Source: VRUE01 sp963824705 (GTDB taxonomy: Bacteria; Actinomycetota; Thermoleophilia; Solirubrobacterales; 70-9). From it: DNA of 64,000 nucleotides. Below the pieces are notes generated by a model, which was not told the origin of the DNA, did no database searches, and saw only the letters and a program-made list of their open reading frames with translations. The DNA lies in the NCBI GenBank assembly GCA_963824705.1, contig CAWGQE010000003.1:434001-498000 (forward strand). The letters are read 5' to 3'. A program made the translations under genes and the position numbers. Of the stretch, positions 17,490 through 24,810 are shown one piece after another; position 1 is the first letter of the stretch, and each line of letters opens with the position of its first letter.

Positions 17490-18094
17490 TGGCCAGCTCC
17501 AAGGCCCCGGCCATCGACAAGCGCCGCCAGATCCTCGATGCGGCGGTCCGCGTCTTCGCCCGCCAGGGCTTCCACTCCACTCGCGTCGCCGACATCGCCG
17601 ACGAGGCGGGCGTCGCCTACGGCCTCGTCTACCACTACTTCAAGTCGAAGGACGAGGTCCTCAACGAGCTCTTCAGCGAGCGCTGGTCGCTGCTTCTGGC
17701 TGCGATCGAGGAGGCCGATGGCAGCGAGGCGACCCCGCGCGCCAAGCTCGAGGCCGTCGCCGGCTTCATCGTCGACTCCTACCGCCACGACCCGGAGCTG
17801 ATGAAGGTGATCATCGTCGAGGTCACCCGCGCCGCCAACTCCTTCGGCCGCACCCACCTGCCGGAGATCCGCCGCGCTTACGACTCGATCGCCAAGATCG
17901 TCGCCGACGGCCAGCAGGCCGGCGCCTTCCGCCGCGACATCGACCCGACTTTTGCCTCGATGTCTTTCTACGGCGCGATCGAGCAGCAGCTCTCGGGCTG
18001 GATCTTCGAGCTGATCCCCGCCACCGACAACGACTTCTCGCAGGCAAAGTCCCTTGTCACCGCGACGATCTGCGACGGGCTCGAGCCTCGATAG
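17489..18094 (+). CDS. TetR-family transcriptional repressor
   Basis: The protein is 201 residues from ATG 17489, overlapping the amidase stop by one base. Residues 10-56 form the TetR helix-turn-helix (RRQILDAAVRVFARQGFHSTRVADIADEAGV, ending with YHYFKSKDEVLNELF). The C-terminal half resembles FadR/BetI-like TetR proteins of fatty-acid metabolism (conserved DPELMKVIIVEVTR, C-terminal TetR_C_33-like). It may bind acyl-CoAs. The operator candidate at 16619-16632 fits autoregulation. Confidence 0.88.
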   Translation: MASSKAPAIDKRRQILDAAVRVFARQGFHSTRVADIADEAGVAYGLVYHYFKSKDEVLNELFSERWSLLLAAIEEADGSEATPRAKLEAVAGFIVDSYRHDPELMKVIIVEVTRAANSFGRTHLPEIRRAYDSIAKIVADGQQAGAFRRDIDPTFASMSFYGAIEQQLSGWIFELIPATDNDFSQAKSLVTATICDGLEPR

Positions 18095-18109
18095 GTAAGG
18101 TCGGGAGCG

Positions 18110-18244
18110 ATGGACAACGAGATCGTCAAACGCCTCGCTTGGAGCGGCCTGCTCGCTGCCAGCAGCGCGCTCGCCAGCATCGCCGCCGCCCGGCTCGCCG
18201 CGATCGTATGGAAGCGCGTCTTCGAAGAGGATCCCCCGGAGTAG
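18110..18244 (+). CDS. Small membrane protein (DUF4235-like)
   Basis: This 44-codon gene reads MDNEIVKRLAWSGLLAA, then an Ala-rich membrane helix and VWKRVFEEDPPE. The basic-helix-basic layout and the closing FEEDPP resemble the short end of DUF4235 proteins, which sit beside holin-X and DUF3618 genes in actinobacteria. It is shorter than typical DUF4235, so the family call is tentative. It lies 15 nt after the TetR stop and 9 nt before the holin-like gene. A possible -10 TAAGGT lies 8 nt upstream. Confidence 0.6.
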   Translation: MDNEIVKRLAWSGLLAASSALASIAAARLAAIVWKRVFEEDPPE

Positions 18245-18253
18245 CCGGTCACA

Positions 18254-18706
18254 GTGGCCGACCCCACCGCGACCCCGCCGCAGGATCCCGAGGACCGCTC
18301 GGTCGCCGAGCTCGTCTTCGACGTATCCGAACGAGCCTCCTCGCTCGTCCGCGAGGAGATCGAGCTCGCCAAGACGGAGGTCGGCGAGAAAGTCGGCAAG
18401 ATCCTGCGCGGCTCGGTCGTGGGCATCGCCGCCGGCACCTTCGCCTTTCTCGCCCTGATCCTGATCATGGAGGGGGTGGCCTGGCTGCTTGCCGAAGAGG
18501 TTTTCGACGGCAACGCCTGGCCCGGATTCTTTGTCGAGGCTGCGTTGTTCCTGCTGGTCGCCGGCCTCGCCGGTCTCTTCGCCTACCGCTCGGTCCAGGC
18601 GGGTGCCCCGCCGGTGCCCGAGCAGGCGATCGAGGAGGCCAAGCAGATCAGGAGCACGCTGGAAGGCGAGCCCGAAAAGCCGATTCAGGCCGAGGTACCG
18701 AAATGA
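18254..18706 (+). CDS. Actinobacterial holin-X family protein (phage holin superfamily III)
   Basis: A 150-residue protein with an amphipathic N-terminal helix (DPEDRSVAELVFDVSERAS, LVREEIELAKTEVGEKVGK) and two membrane helices (about 57-80 and 95-115). This is the pattern of PF07332. These proteins are chromosomal housekeeping membrane proteins in actinobacteria, and there are no phage genes around. Function is unknown; a role in envelope structure is usually assumed. It starts at GTG 18254 and overlaps the DUF3618 gene by 4 nt. Confidence 0.82.
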   Translation: MADPTATPPQDPEDRSVAELVFDVSERASSLVREEIELAKTEVGEKVGKILRGSVVGIAAGTFAFLALILIMEGVAWLLAEEVFDGNAWPGFFVEAALFLLVAGLAGLFAYRSVQAGAPPVPEQAIEEAKQIRSTLEGEPEKPIQAEVPK

Positions 18707-18927
18707 GCGAACGCACCGCGGCCGAACGCACCGCGGCCGAGATCCGCCGCGACATCGACTTGCAGCGACAGGACCTGGGCCGTTCGGTTGAAGCCCTGCG
18801 CGGCCGCGTCGCCGAGCTCACCGACTGGCGCCGCCAGGTCAAAGAGCACCGCAGCCAGCTGATCGTCGGAGCCGCAGTCGCCGGCTTTGCGATCGGCCTG
18901 CTCGCGATGCGCCGTCGTCGCAGGTAG
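18703..18927 (+). CDS. DUF3618 family membrane protein
   Basis: The 74-residue protein has the family's opening helix (IRRDIDLQRQDLGRSVEALRGRVAEL), a membrane helix near residues 52-68 and an Arg-rich end. Members nearly always lie beside the holin-X gene, as here. Function unknown. A short direct repeat (ERTAAERTAAE) at the start reflects a tandem 12-bp duplication. Confidence 0.8.
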   Translation: MSERTAAERTAAEIRRDIDLQRQDLGRSVEALRGRVAELTDWRRQVKEHRSQLIVGAAVAGFAIGLLAMRRRRR

Positions 18928-18930
18928 GGC

Positions 18931-19806
18931 TCAGCTCAGCACTGACTTGCTGACGCTGCCGATGCCGAGCAGGCCCGGTCCGACATGGGCGCCGAGAACG
19001 GCGCCGATCTCGGAGATGAAGGCCGGCTCGCAGCCGAAGATCTCGCGCGCATCGTCGGCCAGGGCGGCAGCGGTCTCGTCGTCCTGGATGTGCTGCACGA
19101 CCCAGGCATCGAGGCCGGAATCGTGGCGCTCGCGGGCATAGTCGCGCAGGCGCTCGATCGATCGAGCGCGGGTGCGGACCCGCTCCACCGGCGTGATCTC
19201 CTCCTCCAGGGTGAGGATCGGCTTGATCTTCAGCGCCGAGCCGATGAAGGCGCTGGCACCGCCGATCCGCCCTCCCCGGCGCAGGTACTCGAGGGTGTCG
19301 ATCGCGAACCACATCTTCAGCTCCTCGCGGGTTTGCTGGGCGCGGGCGAGCGCGGTGTCGGCATCGTCCCCGGAGGCGGCAGCGGCAGCGGCGCCGAGCG
19401 CGCAGAGGCCCATTCCGCCGGCCGCTGAGCGCGAGTCGAAGAGCTTGATCCGCTCGCCGCCCTTGCCTTCGTCGATGAGCTGCTGGCGGGCTTGGCCGGC
19501 GGCCTCGAAGGTGCCGGAGATCCCGGCCGAGATGTGGACCGAGGCGATCTCACGACCGGCGTCGAGCAGTGGTTCGTAGACGGCGAGGAAGTCGCCGATG
19601 GAAGGCTGAGAGGTCGTCGCGCCGCTCTCCGAGGCGCGCAGGTGCTCGAAGAAAGCGCCGTAGTCGTCGACCTCGGTCTCCTTCTGCTGCTCGCCGTCGA
19701 TCGAGACGTAGAGGCTGACCAGCTCGATACCGCGTTCGGCACGGAGCTGGGTGGGCAGGTAGGCCGTGCTGTCGCAGACGACGGCGGTTGGGGCGCTCGG
19801 GCTCAA
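18931..19806 (-). CDS. DegV family fatty-acid-binding protein
   Basis: A DegV protein: VVCDSTAYLP at the start, HISAGISGTFEAA (fatty-acid carboxylate-binding SGT) and FDSRSAAGGMG, then EYLRRGGRIGGASAFIG and IKPILTLEEE in the second domain. In Firmicutes the homologues (FakB) present fatty acids to the kinase FakA; no FakA is encoded here. The frame is open to TTG 19887, but that would overlap the start of the ErpA gene, so TTG 19806 is chosen (291 residues, near the family norm). It converges with the DUF3618 gene. Confidence 0.85.
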   Translation of the reverse strand: MSPSAPTAVVCDSTAYLPTQLRAERGIELVSLYVSIDGEQQKETEVDDYGAFFEHLRASESGATTSQPSIGDFLAVYEPLLDAGREIASVHISAGISGTFEAAGQARQQLIDEGKGGERIKLFDSRSAAGGMGLCALGAAAAAASGDDADTALARAQQTREELKMWFAIDTLEYLRRGGRIGGASAFIGSALKIKPILTLEEEITPVERVRTRARSIERLRDYARERHDSGLDAWVVQHIQDDETAAALADDAREIFGCEPAFISEIGAVLGAHVGPGLLGIGSVSKSVLS

Positions 19807-19833
19807 GGCGGCCGATTCTCGCAGACCTGCCGC

Positions 19834-19839
19834 TACACT
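19834..19839 (+). promoter_or_regulatory. Possible -10 box TACACT before erpA
   Basis: TACACT ends 7 nt before the GTG of erpA, which would make the transcript leaderless. The box lies inside the divergent gap next to the degV start. No -35 element is obvious. Confidence 0.35.
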
Positions 19840-19846
19840 TAATGAA

Positions 19847-20218
19847 GTGACTGAGACTCCACAAGAGGCGATCACCCTCACCGACAAGGCAGCCGGGAAG
19901 ATCGGCGAGCTACTCGGCGGTCAGGATGACGCCGAGGGCCAGGCGCTACGCGTCGCCGTTCGCGGTGGCGGCTGCTCCGGCTTCCAGTATGCGCTCGCTT
20001 TCGACCGCGCCAAGGACGACGACCACGTCTTCGAGGTCGACGGTGTCGCCGTCGTCGTCGACAAAGTCAGCATGCAGTTCGTCTTTGGCTCGGAGGTCGA
20101 CTACGTGGAAGGTCTGCAAGGGGCGGGCTTTCAAGTCAATAACCCGAACGTCGTTGCTGCGTGCGGATGCGGTTCCTCTTTTCAGGTCAAAGAGGATGCG
20201 GCGCCCGCCGCTGTGTAG
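19847..20218 (+). CDS. erpA: A-type iron-sulfur cluster carrier (ErpA/HesB-like)
   Basis: The 123-residue protein has the three conserved cysteines of A-type carriers: GGGCSGFQY at residue 45 and CGCGSSF near the C-terminus. These bind an Fe-S cluster passed on to apo-proteins. The start at GTG 19847 gives VTETPQEAITLTDKAA, a normal beginning. Genes for Grx4 and BolA, its usual partners in Fe-S traffic, lie 130 bp away on the other strand. Confidence 0.9.
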   Translation: MTETPQEAITLTDKAAGKIGELLGGQDDAEGQALRVAVRGGGCSGFQYALAFDRAKDDDHVFEVDGVAVVVDKVSMQFVFGSEVDYVEGLQGAGFQVNNPNVVAACGCGSSFQVKEDAAPAAV

Positions 20219-20234
20219 CGCGGACGCTGCAAAC

Positions 20235-20340
20235 CGGCGCATCTCGGCAGCCTCAGTCGCTCGGATCGGGTCACGCACGAACAGTGCGCTCCCCTCACCT
20301 CGCTCCCTGCGGCCACCGACCTGCTTGGTTTTCGCGCCCG
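20235..20340. repeat. Degenerate palindromic intergenic repeat (convergent gap)
   Basis: The 132 bp between the erpA and Grx4 stops contain CCGGCGCATCTCGGC and CGCTCCCTGCGGCC with a small CGCAC/GTGCG hairpin between. A related arrangement lies at 59200-59262, also between convergent genes. It probably ends transcription from both sides, but no T-run terminator is visible. Confidence 0.35.
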
Positions 20341-20350
20341 TGCGAGGGAC

Positions 20351-20734
20351 TTATTCGATCTTCAGCGGCGGCGACTGTGCCGGTGGCGCTGCGGGAGCCG
20401 GGGCGACCTCTGGCTGCTCGACGCCCAGCGCTTCGGCAAGCTCGCCCGACTCGAACATCTCCTCGACGAGGTCCGCGCCGCCGACCAGTTGGCCGTTGAC
20501 GTAGAGCTGCGGGAAGGTCTGCCAGTCCGAGATCTCCGTCGTCACCTCGCGCAGCGGTTGCAGCGCGGGGAGGACATCGATCGCGCCGTACTCGACGTCC
20601 ATCGAGTCGAGCACCTGCACGACCCGCATCGAGAAACCGCAACGCGGCATCTCCGGCGTTCCTTTCATGAAGAGCAGCACCGGGTTGGCGGCGATCAGCT
20701 CCTCGACTTTTTCCTTCAGCTGTGGATCGGCCAT
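20351..20734 (-). CDS. Monothiol glutaredoxin Grx4/GrxD-like
   Basis: Residues 1-100 form a monothiol glutaredoxin: LFMKGTPEMPRCGFSMRVV has the CGFS active site, followed by WQTFPQLYVNGQLVGGADLVEEM with the TFPQ cis-Pro loop and GGxD glutathione-binding motif. These proteins bind a 2Fe-2S cluster bridged by two glutathiones, or other thiols, and form complexes with BolA. A Pro/Ala-rich tail of 25 residues is unusual. ATG 20734 or GTG 20740 are both possible starts. The BolA gene ends 7 nt upstream, so the two are co-transcribed. Confidence 0.92.
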   Translation of the reverse strand: MADPQLKEKVEELIAANPVLLFMKGTPEMPRCGFSMRVVQVLDSMDVEYGAIDVLPALQPLREVTTEISDWQTFPQLYVNGQLVGGADLVEEMFESGELAEALGVEQPEVAPAPAAPPAQSPPLKIE

Positions 20735-20747
20735 GGCCACAGACTAG

Positions 20748-20981
20748 CTACCCCGCTACCTCGGTCTTGATCGAGAGCGCGTGGATCTGCCCGTCGTCGA
20801 AGCGCGCCTTGACGGCGGCCTTGACCAGGCGGTGCTGGTCGATCCGCGAGAGGCCGGCGAATTGCGGCGCGCTCACCTCAGCCCGCAGGTGGTTGCCGTC
20901 GCCGGTTTCGTCGCTCATCTCGACGCTGGCGCCGGGCAGCGCCGTCTCGATCATCGTCTGCAACTCGGCCAAGTCCACCAT
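20748..20981 (-). CDS. bolA: BolA family protein
   Basis: The 77-residue protein has the BolA fold: helix LAELQTMIETALPGASVEM, strand HLRAEV, then DQHRLVKAAVKARFDDGQIHALSIKT, with the conserved His and helix-turn-helix-like part. BolA proteins pair with CGFS glutaredoxins to coordinate or sense 2Fe-2S clusters. The Grx4 gene follows at 7 nt, a textbook partner arrangement. Confidence 0.93.
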   Translation of the reverse strand: MVDLAELQTMIETALPGASVEMSDETGDGNHLRAEVSAPQFAGLSRIDQHRLVKAAVKARFDDGQIHALSIKTEVAG

Positions 20982-21017
20982 CGCCGCCGATTCTATGGGG
21001 GGCGCGTCGCGGCGGGC

Positions 21018-21023
21018 TAGGAT
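21018..21023 (+). promoter_or_regulatory. Possible -10 box TAGGAT of a leaderless hydrolase mRNA
   Basis: TAGGAT ends 6 nt before ATG 21030 in the bolA/hydrolase divergent gap. No ribosome site is visible, which fits leaderless translation. Confidence 0.4.
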
Positions 21024-21029
21024 CGATCC

Positions 21030-21929
21030 ATGGGATGGGAGGAGGTTCGTTTCGCGTCCGGTGACGGCCAGTGCGCCGGCCGGCTTTTCCGTCCCGATGC
21101 CGGCGGGGAGCAGCTGCCCTGCGTCGTCATGGGCTCAGGCTTCTCTTGCGTGCGCGACCAGGGTCTAGATGCTTTCGCGGCGCGCCTTGCCGAGGCGGGG
21201 TTCGCGGCGCTCGCCTTCGACTATCGACACTGGGGTGAGAGCCCAGGCGAGCCGCGCTCGCTGATGGATCCCGCCCGCCAGCGCGAGGACTGGCGGGCGG
21301 CCCTGGCTTGCGCTGGCGCCCTGCGTGACGTCGATCCCGCTCGGATCGCGATGTGGAGCTACTCGATGGGGACGGGGCACATCCAGGCCCTGGCGATCGA
21401 CGGCGTCAGGGTCGGGGCGCTGGTCTGCGTTGCTCCCCTGCTCAGCGGGAGGCGCAGCCTGCTCCATATCGGCGGTCCGGCGCACATGGCCAGGCTGACC
21501 GTGGCGGGCGTCCGCGACACGGCTCGGAGGCTCCGCGGGGCCGCTCCCTATCGGATACCGGTGGCCGGGGAGCCCGGGTCCCTGGCGGTCATCAACAGCC
21601 CCGACACCGTTCCCGGCTTCGCCGCAATCACCCCGCCGGACTCGACCTGGCGCAACGAGGTCTGTGCCCGGGTCGCTCTAATGCCTCTGTACAGCCTGAA
21701 GAGAAAGCTGCGCAGAATCTCCTGCCCGACCCTCTACCTGGTCTTCGAAGCGGACGACGTCAATCCGCCCAAGCTCGCCAGGCAAGCCGCGCAGCGCGCC
21801 CCCCGCGGCGAGCTGAAGGAATACCCGGGCGGCCACTTCGCCCCCTTTTCTCCCTCAATCTTCAACCAAGTAGCTGCCGACCAGGTCGACTTCCTAAACC
21901 GCGTCCTCATCAACGGGCCGTCCGGGTAG
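21030..21929 (+). CDS. Alpha/beta hydrolase
   Basis: The 299-residue protein has the nucleophile elbow MWSYSMGTGH near residue 110 (G replaced by S before the Ser-containing YSM turn) and a preceding oxyanion strand CVVMGSGFSCVRDQG. YLVFEADDVNPP near 238 supplies the acid and GGHFAPF near 270 the His. Length and layout match dienelactone-hydrolase/X-Pro-dipeptidase-like esterases. Substrate unknown. The last five codons and the TAG stop are supplied by the left arm of a 120-bp palindromic element. Confidence 0.82.
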   Translation: MGWEEVRFASGDGQCAGRLFRPDAGGEQLPCVVMGSGFSCVRDQGLDAFAARLAEAGFAALAFDYRHWGESPGEPRSLMDPARQREDWRAALACAGALRDVDPARIAMWSYSMGTGHIQALAIDGVRVGALVCVAPLLSGRRSLLHIGGPAHMARLTVAGVRDTARRLRGAAPYRIPVAGEPGSLAVINSPDTVPGFAAITPPDSTWRNEVCARVALMPLYSLKRKLRRISCPTLYLVFEADDVNPPKLARQAAQRAPRGELKEYPGGHFAPFSPSIFNQVAADQVDFLNRVLINGPSG

Positions 21930-22030
21930 GGGTGGAACGTCTTGTACTTTTTCGTCGACGCCTTTGGGCGACAGCCCTGCCGCGACACACCGAAAAAGTT
22001 AAGTGGAACCCCTGCCCGGACGGCCCGTTG
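21911..22030. repeat. Three-tier palindromic element, family 1, copy 1
   Basis: A 23-bp outer stem (21911-21933 with 22008-22030, one G-T pair) encloses a second stem ACTTTTTCG/CGAAAAAGT and an apical hairpin GGGC-GACA-GCCC. The blocks GTCTTGTACTTTTTCG and CCGAAAAAGTTAAGTG are identical in copies at 29645 and 60845. The T-tract comes first on both strands, so it is not an intrinsic terminator. It covers the stop codon of the hydrolase gene and ends 12 bp before the fpr stop. Confidence 0.93.
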
Positions 22031-22041
22031 AAGCAGAGTCC

Positions 22042-23448
22042 TCAGCTAGAGACCTGCTCGCCCAGCGTCTCGAGCATCTCCTCGACGCGAACGAACTTGA
22101 CCCGGGGGCGGCCGTGGGGCTCGCCGCGGCCGACCTCGGCCTGGTCGATCGCCTGCCAGTCTTCGAAGCTGACGAAGCGAATGCCGCGCTCGGCGAGCAG
22201 ATCGTCGACCGCTGATGCCTCGGGGTTGGCCGGGCTGAGCAGGGTCTGCGACCCGATGTCGGTGAGCAGGTGCTGGACGGTCTCCAGTGCGTCTTTCTTG
22301 TTGGTGCCGATCACGCCGGAGGGACCGCGCTTGATCCAGCCCGCGGTGTAGTGGCCGACCTTGTGGCCGGAGTCGTGGGAGTCGAGCACGCGGCCGCCGT
22401 CGTTGAGGATCAGGCCGCGCTTCTCGTCGAAGGGGACACCTTCGATCGGGATCCCGGTGTAGCCGACCGAGCGCAGGACCAGGCCGCACTCGAACTCTTC
22501 GCGCTCGCCCGTGTCCTTGGCCCGCAGGCTGCCGCCGTCCTCGACCAGCTCGTTGCGGCCGACGACGATCGATTCGACCTTGCCGTCGCCCTTGATCTCG
22601 ACCGGGGAGGCGAGGAAGCGCAGCACGATCCGCTGTTTCTTGCCCTCGGGTTGGCGCTGGGAGAACTCGCGCAGCGTCTCGACGTTGACCCGGGTCGTCT
22701 TGTCGGCCTCGTCGGACTCGAGGAAGGCGGTGCTGGCAGGGTCGAGCTCGACCTCGGCCGGGTCGACGATCACGTCGGCATCCTCCATCTCGCCGAGCTC
22801 CCTGATCTCGGGGTTGGTGAAGGCGGCCTGCACCGGCCCGCGGCGGCCGAGCACGACGATCTCGCGGATCTGCTTGCGGTCGAGCAGCTCGATCGCGTGG
22901 TCGGCAGTGTCGGTCTGGCGCAGCTCGTGGTCGGTCAGGGCGAGCATCCGGGCGACGTCCATCGCCACGTTGCCGTTGCCGATCACCACCGCACGCTCGC
23001 TGGAGAGGTCGAACTCCTCGTCGCAGTAGTCGGGGTGGGCGTTGTACCAACCGACGAAGGAGGTGGCGGCGTGGCTGCCGGGCAGCTCCTCGCCGGGGAT
23101 GCCGAGCCGGCGGTCGGTCTCGCAGCCGACCGTGAAGACGATCGCGTGGTAGAGCCGCTCGAGGTCCTCGACCTCGATGTCGTGGCCGACCTTGACGTTG
23201 CCGAAGAAGCGGAAGCCCTCGCGTGCCGCGGTTTTTTCGTAGACCCGGATCACCGACTTGATCTTCGGGTGATCGGGGGCGACGCCGCCGCGGACCAGGC
23301 CGAACGGGGTGGGGAGACGGTCGAAGAGGTCGACCTGGGCGTGCGTGTCGGCATCTTTGAGGATGTGCTCGGCGGCGTAGAAGCCGGATGGGCCGGCGCC
23401 GACGATCGCGACGCGCACGGGGTTGTCTTCGGTTCCGATCTGGGTCAT
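22042..23448 (-). CDS. fprA: Ferredoxin-NADP+ reductase, FprA (adrenodoxin reductase) type
   Basis: The 468-residue FAD enzyme passes electrons between NADPH and ferredoxin. VAIVGAGPSGFYAAEHIL is the FAD Rossmann loop; PTPFGLVRGGVAPDHPKIK is a family hallmark. VVIGNGNVAMDVARML binds NADP. GWIKRGPSGVIGTNKKDA near the C-terminus stacks on the flavin. Length matches mycobacterial FprA. A double palindrome lies just upstream of the start (23465-23494). Confidence 0.93.
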   Translation of the reverse strand: MTQIGTEDNPVRVAIVGAGPSGFYAAEHILKDADTHAQVDLFDRLPTPFGLVRGGVAPDHPKIKSVIRVYEKTAAREGFRFFGNVKVGHDIEVEDLERLYHAIVFTVGCETDRRLGIPGEELPGSHAATSFVGWYNAHPDYCDEEFDLSSERAVVIGNGNVAMDVARMLALTDHELRQTDTADHAIELLDRKQIREIVVLGRRGPVQAAFTNPEIRELGEMEDADVIVDPAEVELDPASTAFLESDEADKTTRVNVETLREFSQRQPEGKKQRIVLRFLASPVEIKGDGKVESIVVGRNELVEDGGSLRAKDTGEREEFECGLVLRSVGYTGIPIEGVPFDEKRGLILNDGGRVLDSHDSGHKVGHYTAGWIKRGPSGVIGTNKKDALETVQHLLTDIGSQTLLSPANPEASAVDDLLAERGIRFVSFEDWQAIDQAEVGRGEPHGRPRVKFVRVEEMLETLGEQVSS

Positions 23449-23464
23449 GGCTCTCCGGAGGGAA

Positions 23465-23494
23465 TCATGTACATGAGGGAATTCATGTACATGA
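23465..23494. promoter_or_regulatory. Tandem palindromic operator TCATGTACATGA x2 upstream of fprA
   Basis: TCATGTACATGA occurs at 23465-23476 and again at 23483-23494, an exact 18-bp period, so both lie on nearly the same helix face. Each is a perfect 12-bp palindrome. The pair starts 16 bp before the fprA start. The factor is unknown. Confidence 0.6.
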
Positions 23495-23543
23495 GGTAAC
23501 TACGGCGAGCGCGGAAGAATAGGGAAAGTGCCGCGCCGCCCGC

Positions 23544-24086
23544 CTATGCGGCGAGCAATTGCCCGCTGCACTGTGGGCAGATGCCATGGTCCAGAGTTGG
23601 CAGCTCGCTGCGCCGGAAGAGCTCCAGCCGCTTCGCTGCCTCCTCGACCTCGACCCACTCGCCATCGACGAGGAAGCGATCGCACCAGGCGCACATCGGC
23701 AGGAAGTCGTCGTTGTCACGCGCCGCAAGCGGATCGAAGAGTGGCTGCGGCTCCTCACGCTCCTCTTCCGAGCGCAGCCGGGCGGAGAAGAGCACCACCC
23801 GGCCGGTGCTGTCGGCGGCGATGCGGACGTCCATCTCGCGAGTCACCTCCGGGCCGTCGCAGCGGAAGGAGAGCTCCACGTCGCGGAGCCCTTCGCGCAC
23901 GCGGCGCAGCAGCAGTCGCTGCAGCTTCTTTACGTCGTTTCCGGCGACGAAATCCCAGAGCGAGCGCCCGAGGCTGGCCCCGGCACCATCCCAGCCGTTC
24001 TCCTCGGCAAAGCGGTAGTAGCCGTCGTCGACCCTGATCAAGCGGTCTTCGTCGTCAATCGCGTAGTTAAGGGTCTCAACAGGCAT
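23544..24086 (-). CDS. PAS-like sensor with C-terminal Cys cluster
   Basis: The 180-residue protein is not assigned to a characterised family. Residues 1-115 look like a PAS domain (YAIDDEDRLIRVDDGYYRFAEENG, GRSLWDFVAGNDVKKLQRLL). The end holds CAWCDRF near 132 and HGICPQC near 167, a C-x2-C ... H-x3-C-x2-C arrangement like the tail of some sensor kinases, which may bind metal or sense redox state. It lies 16 nt downstream of hemQ in the same operon, so a haem- or redox-linked role is conceivable. That is inference. Confidence 0.65.
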   Translation of the reverse strand: MPVETLNYAIDDEDRLIRVDDGYYRFAEENGWDGAGASLGRSLWDFVAGNDVKKLQRLLLRRVREGLRDVELSFRCDGPEVTREMDVRIAADSTGRVVLFSARLRSEEEREEPQPLFDPLAARDNDDFLPMCAWCDRFLVDGEWVEVEEAAKRLELFRRSELPTLDHGICPQCSGQLLAA

Positions 24087-24102
24087 TCAGACCGATTATC
24101 GG

Positions 24103-24810
24103 TCACATCTCGGTACCGCTCAAGGCCGCGGTGACGCTGGCGGTGCCGTCGAGCGCGTCTAGCGCCCTGCGCACCGACATCGCGACGCAGGTGAAGATCG
24201 GCGTCTCGCGCTCGGTGTACTCGCTCGACTCGGTCGGGCGCAGCTCGTTGACCAGGTCGAGGAACATCCCCGGGTCGTCGCCCTCGAAGCAGACGACGAA
24301 CTCCTGGTCGTCGAGCCCGAAGGAGTAGGTGGTGTTGATCGTGATCTCCGGGTAGCGGCGGCCGACCTCGATATGGCTTTTCATGATCCGGCCGCGCTCC
24401 TCCGCCGGCAGCCCGTACCAGCGGCGCTGCTTGACCATCGGGTAGAGGAAGAGGTACTTGCGCTCGGAGACGCAGATCTCCGGTCGCGCCCCCTCCTCGC
24501 TGTAGGGCGAGCGTTTGGTCATCGAGAGGAACGAGTGCGGGGTCTCCGCCCACTTCGCCAGGCCGCTCTGCCCGAGCACCACGTGGAAGGTGTGCAGATC
24601 GTCCAGGTTGGGGCTCTGGGAGAGGACGACCAGGTCGACGTCGCCGCGCGTGCCTATGGTTGAGTAGGCGCGCAGAGAGCGGTCGAGGGCGAAATCCTCG
24701 CAAGCCGCGTGGAACTCCTGCTTGTCGGCCGCGCGTAGCTCTGCGTCGCGGCGGCGCCACTCGGGGTCGATCTTGAAGAAAGTGAACTTGGCGAACGTGC
24801 GGTCGGCCAT
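24103..24810 (-). CDS. hemQ: Coproheme decarboxylase HemQ/ChdC (chlorite dismutase family)
   Basis: From ATG 24810 the protein has 235 residues and starts FAKFTFFKIDPEWRRRD. The second ferredoxin-like half has PMVKQRRWYGLPAEER, IMKSHIEVGRRYP (proximal haem His) and INTTYSFGLDDQEFVVCFE, the signature of HemQ. It would oxidatively decarboxylate coprohaem III to haem b, the last step in the actinobacterial route. The distal Arg of true chlorite dismutases is not apparent. Its start overlaps the divergent membrane-protein start by 14 bp. Confidence 0.9.
   Translation of the reverse strand: MADRTFAKFTFFKIDPEWRRRDAELRAADKQEFHAACEDFALDRSLRAYSTIGTRGDVDLVVLSQSPNLDDLHTFHVVLGQSGLAKWAETPHSFLSMTKRSPYSEEGARPEICVSERKYLFLYPMVKQRRWYGLPAEERGRIMKSHIEVGRRYPEITINTTYSFGLDDQEFVVCFEGDDPGMFLDLVNELRPTESSEYTERETPIFTCVAMSVRRALDALDGTASVTAALSGTEM

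Noticed and set aside
18254..18706. Prophage holin
   Set aside because: It belongs to the chromosomal actinobacterial holin-X family and lacks any phage neighbours.
21911..22030. Bidirectional intrinsic terminator
   Set aside because: The T-tract precedes and the A-tract follows the hairpin on either strand, the reverse of a terminator; the structure is also too long and conserved.
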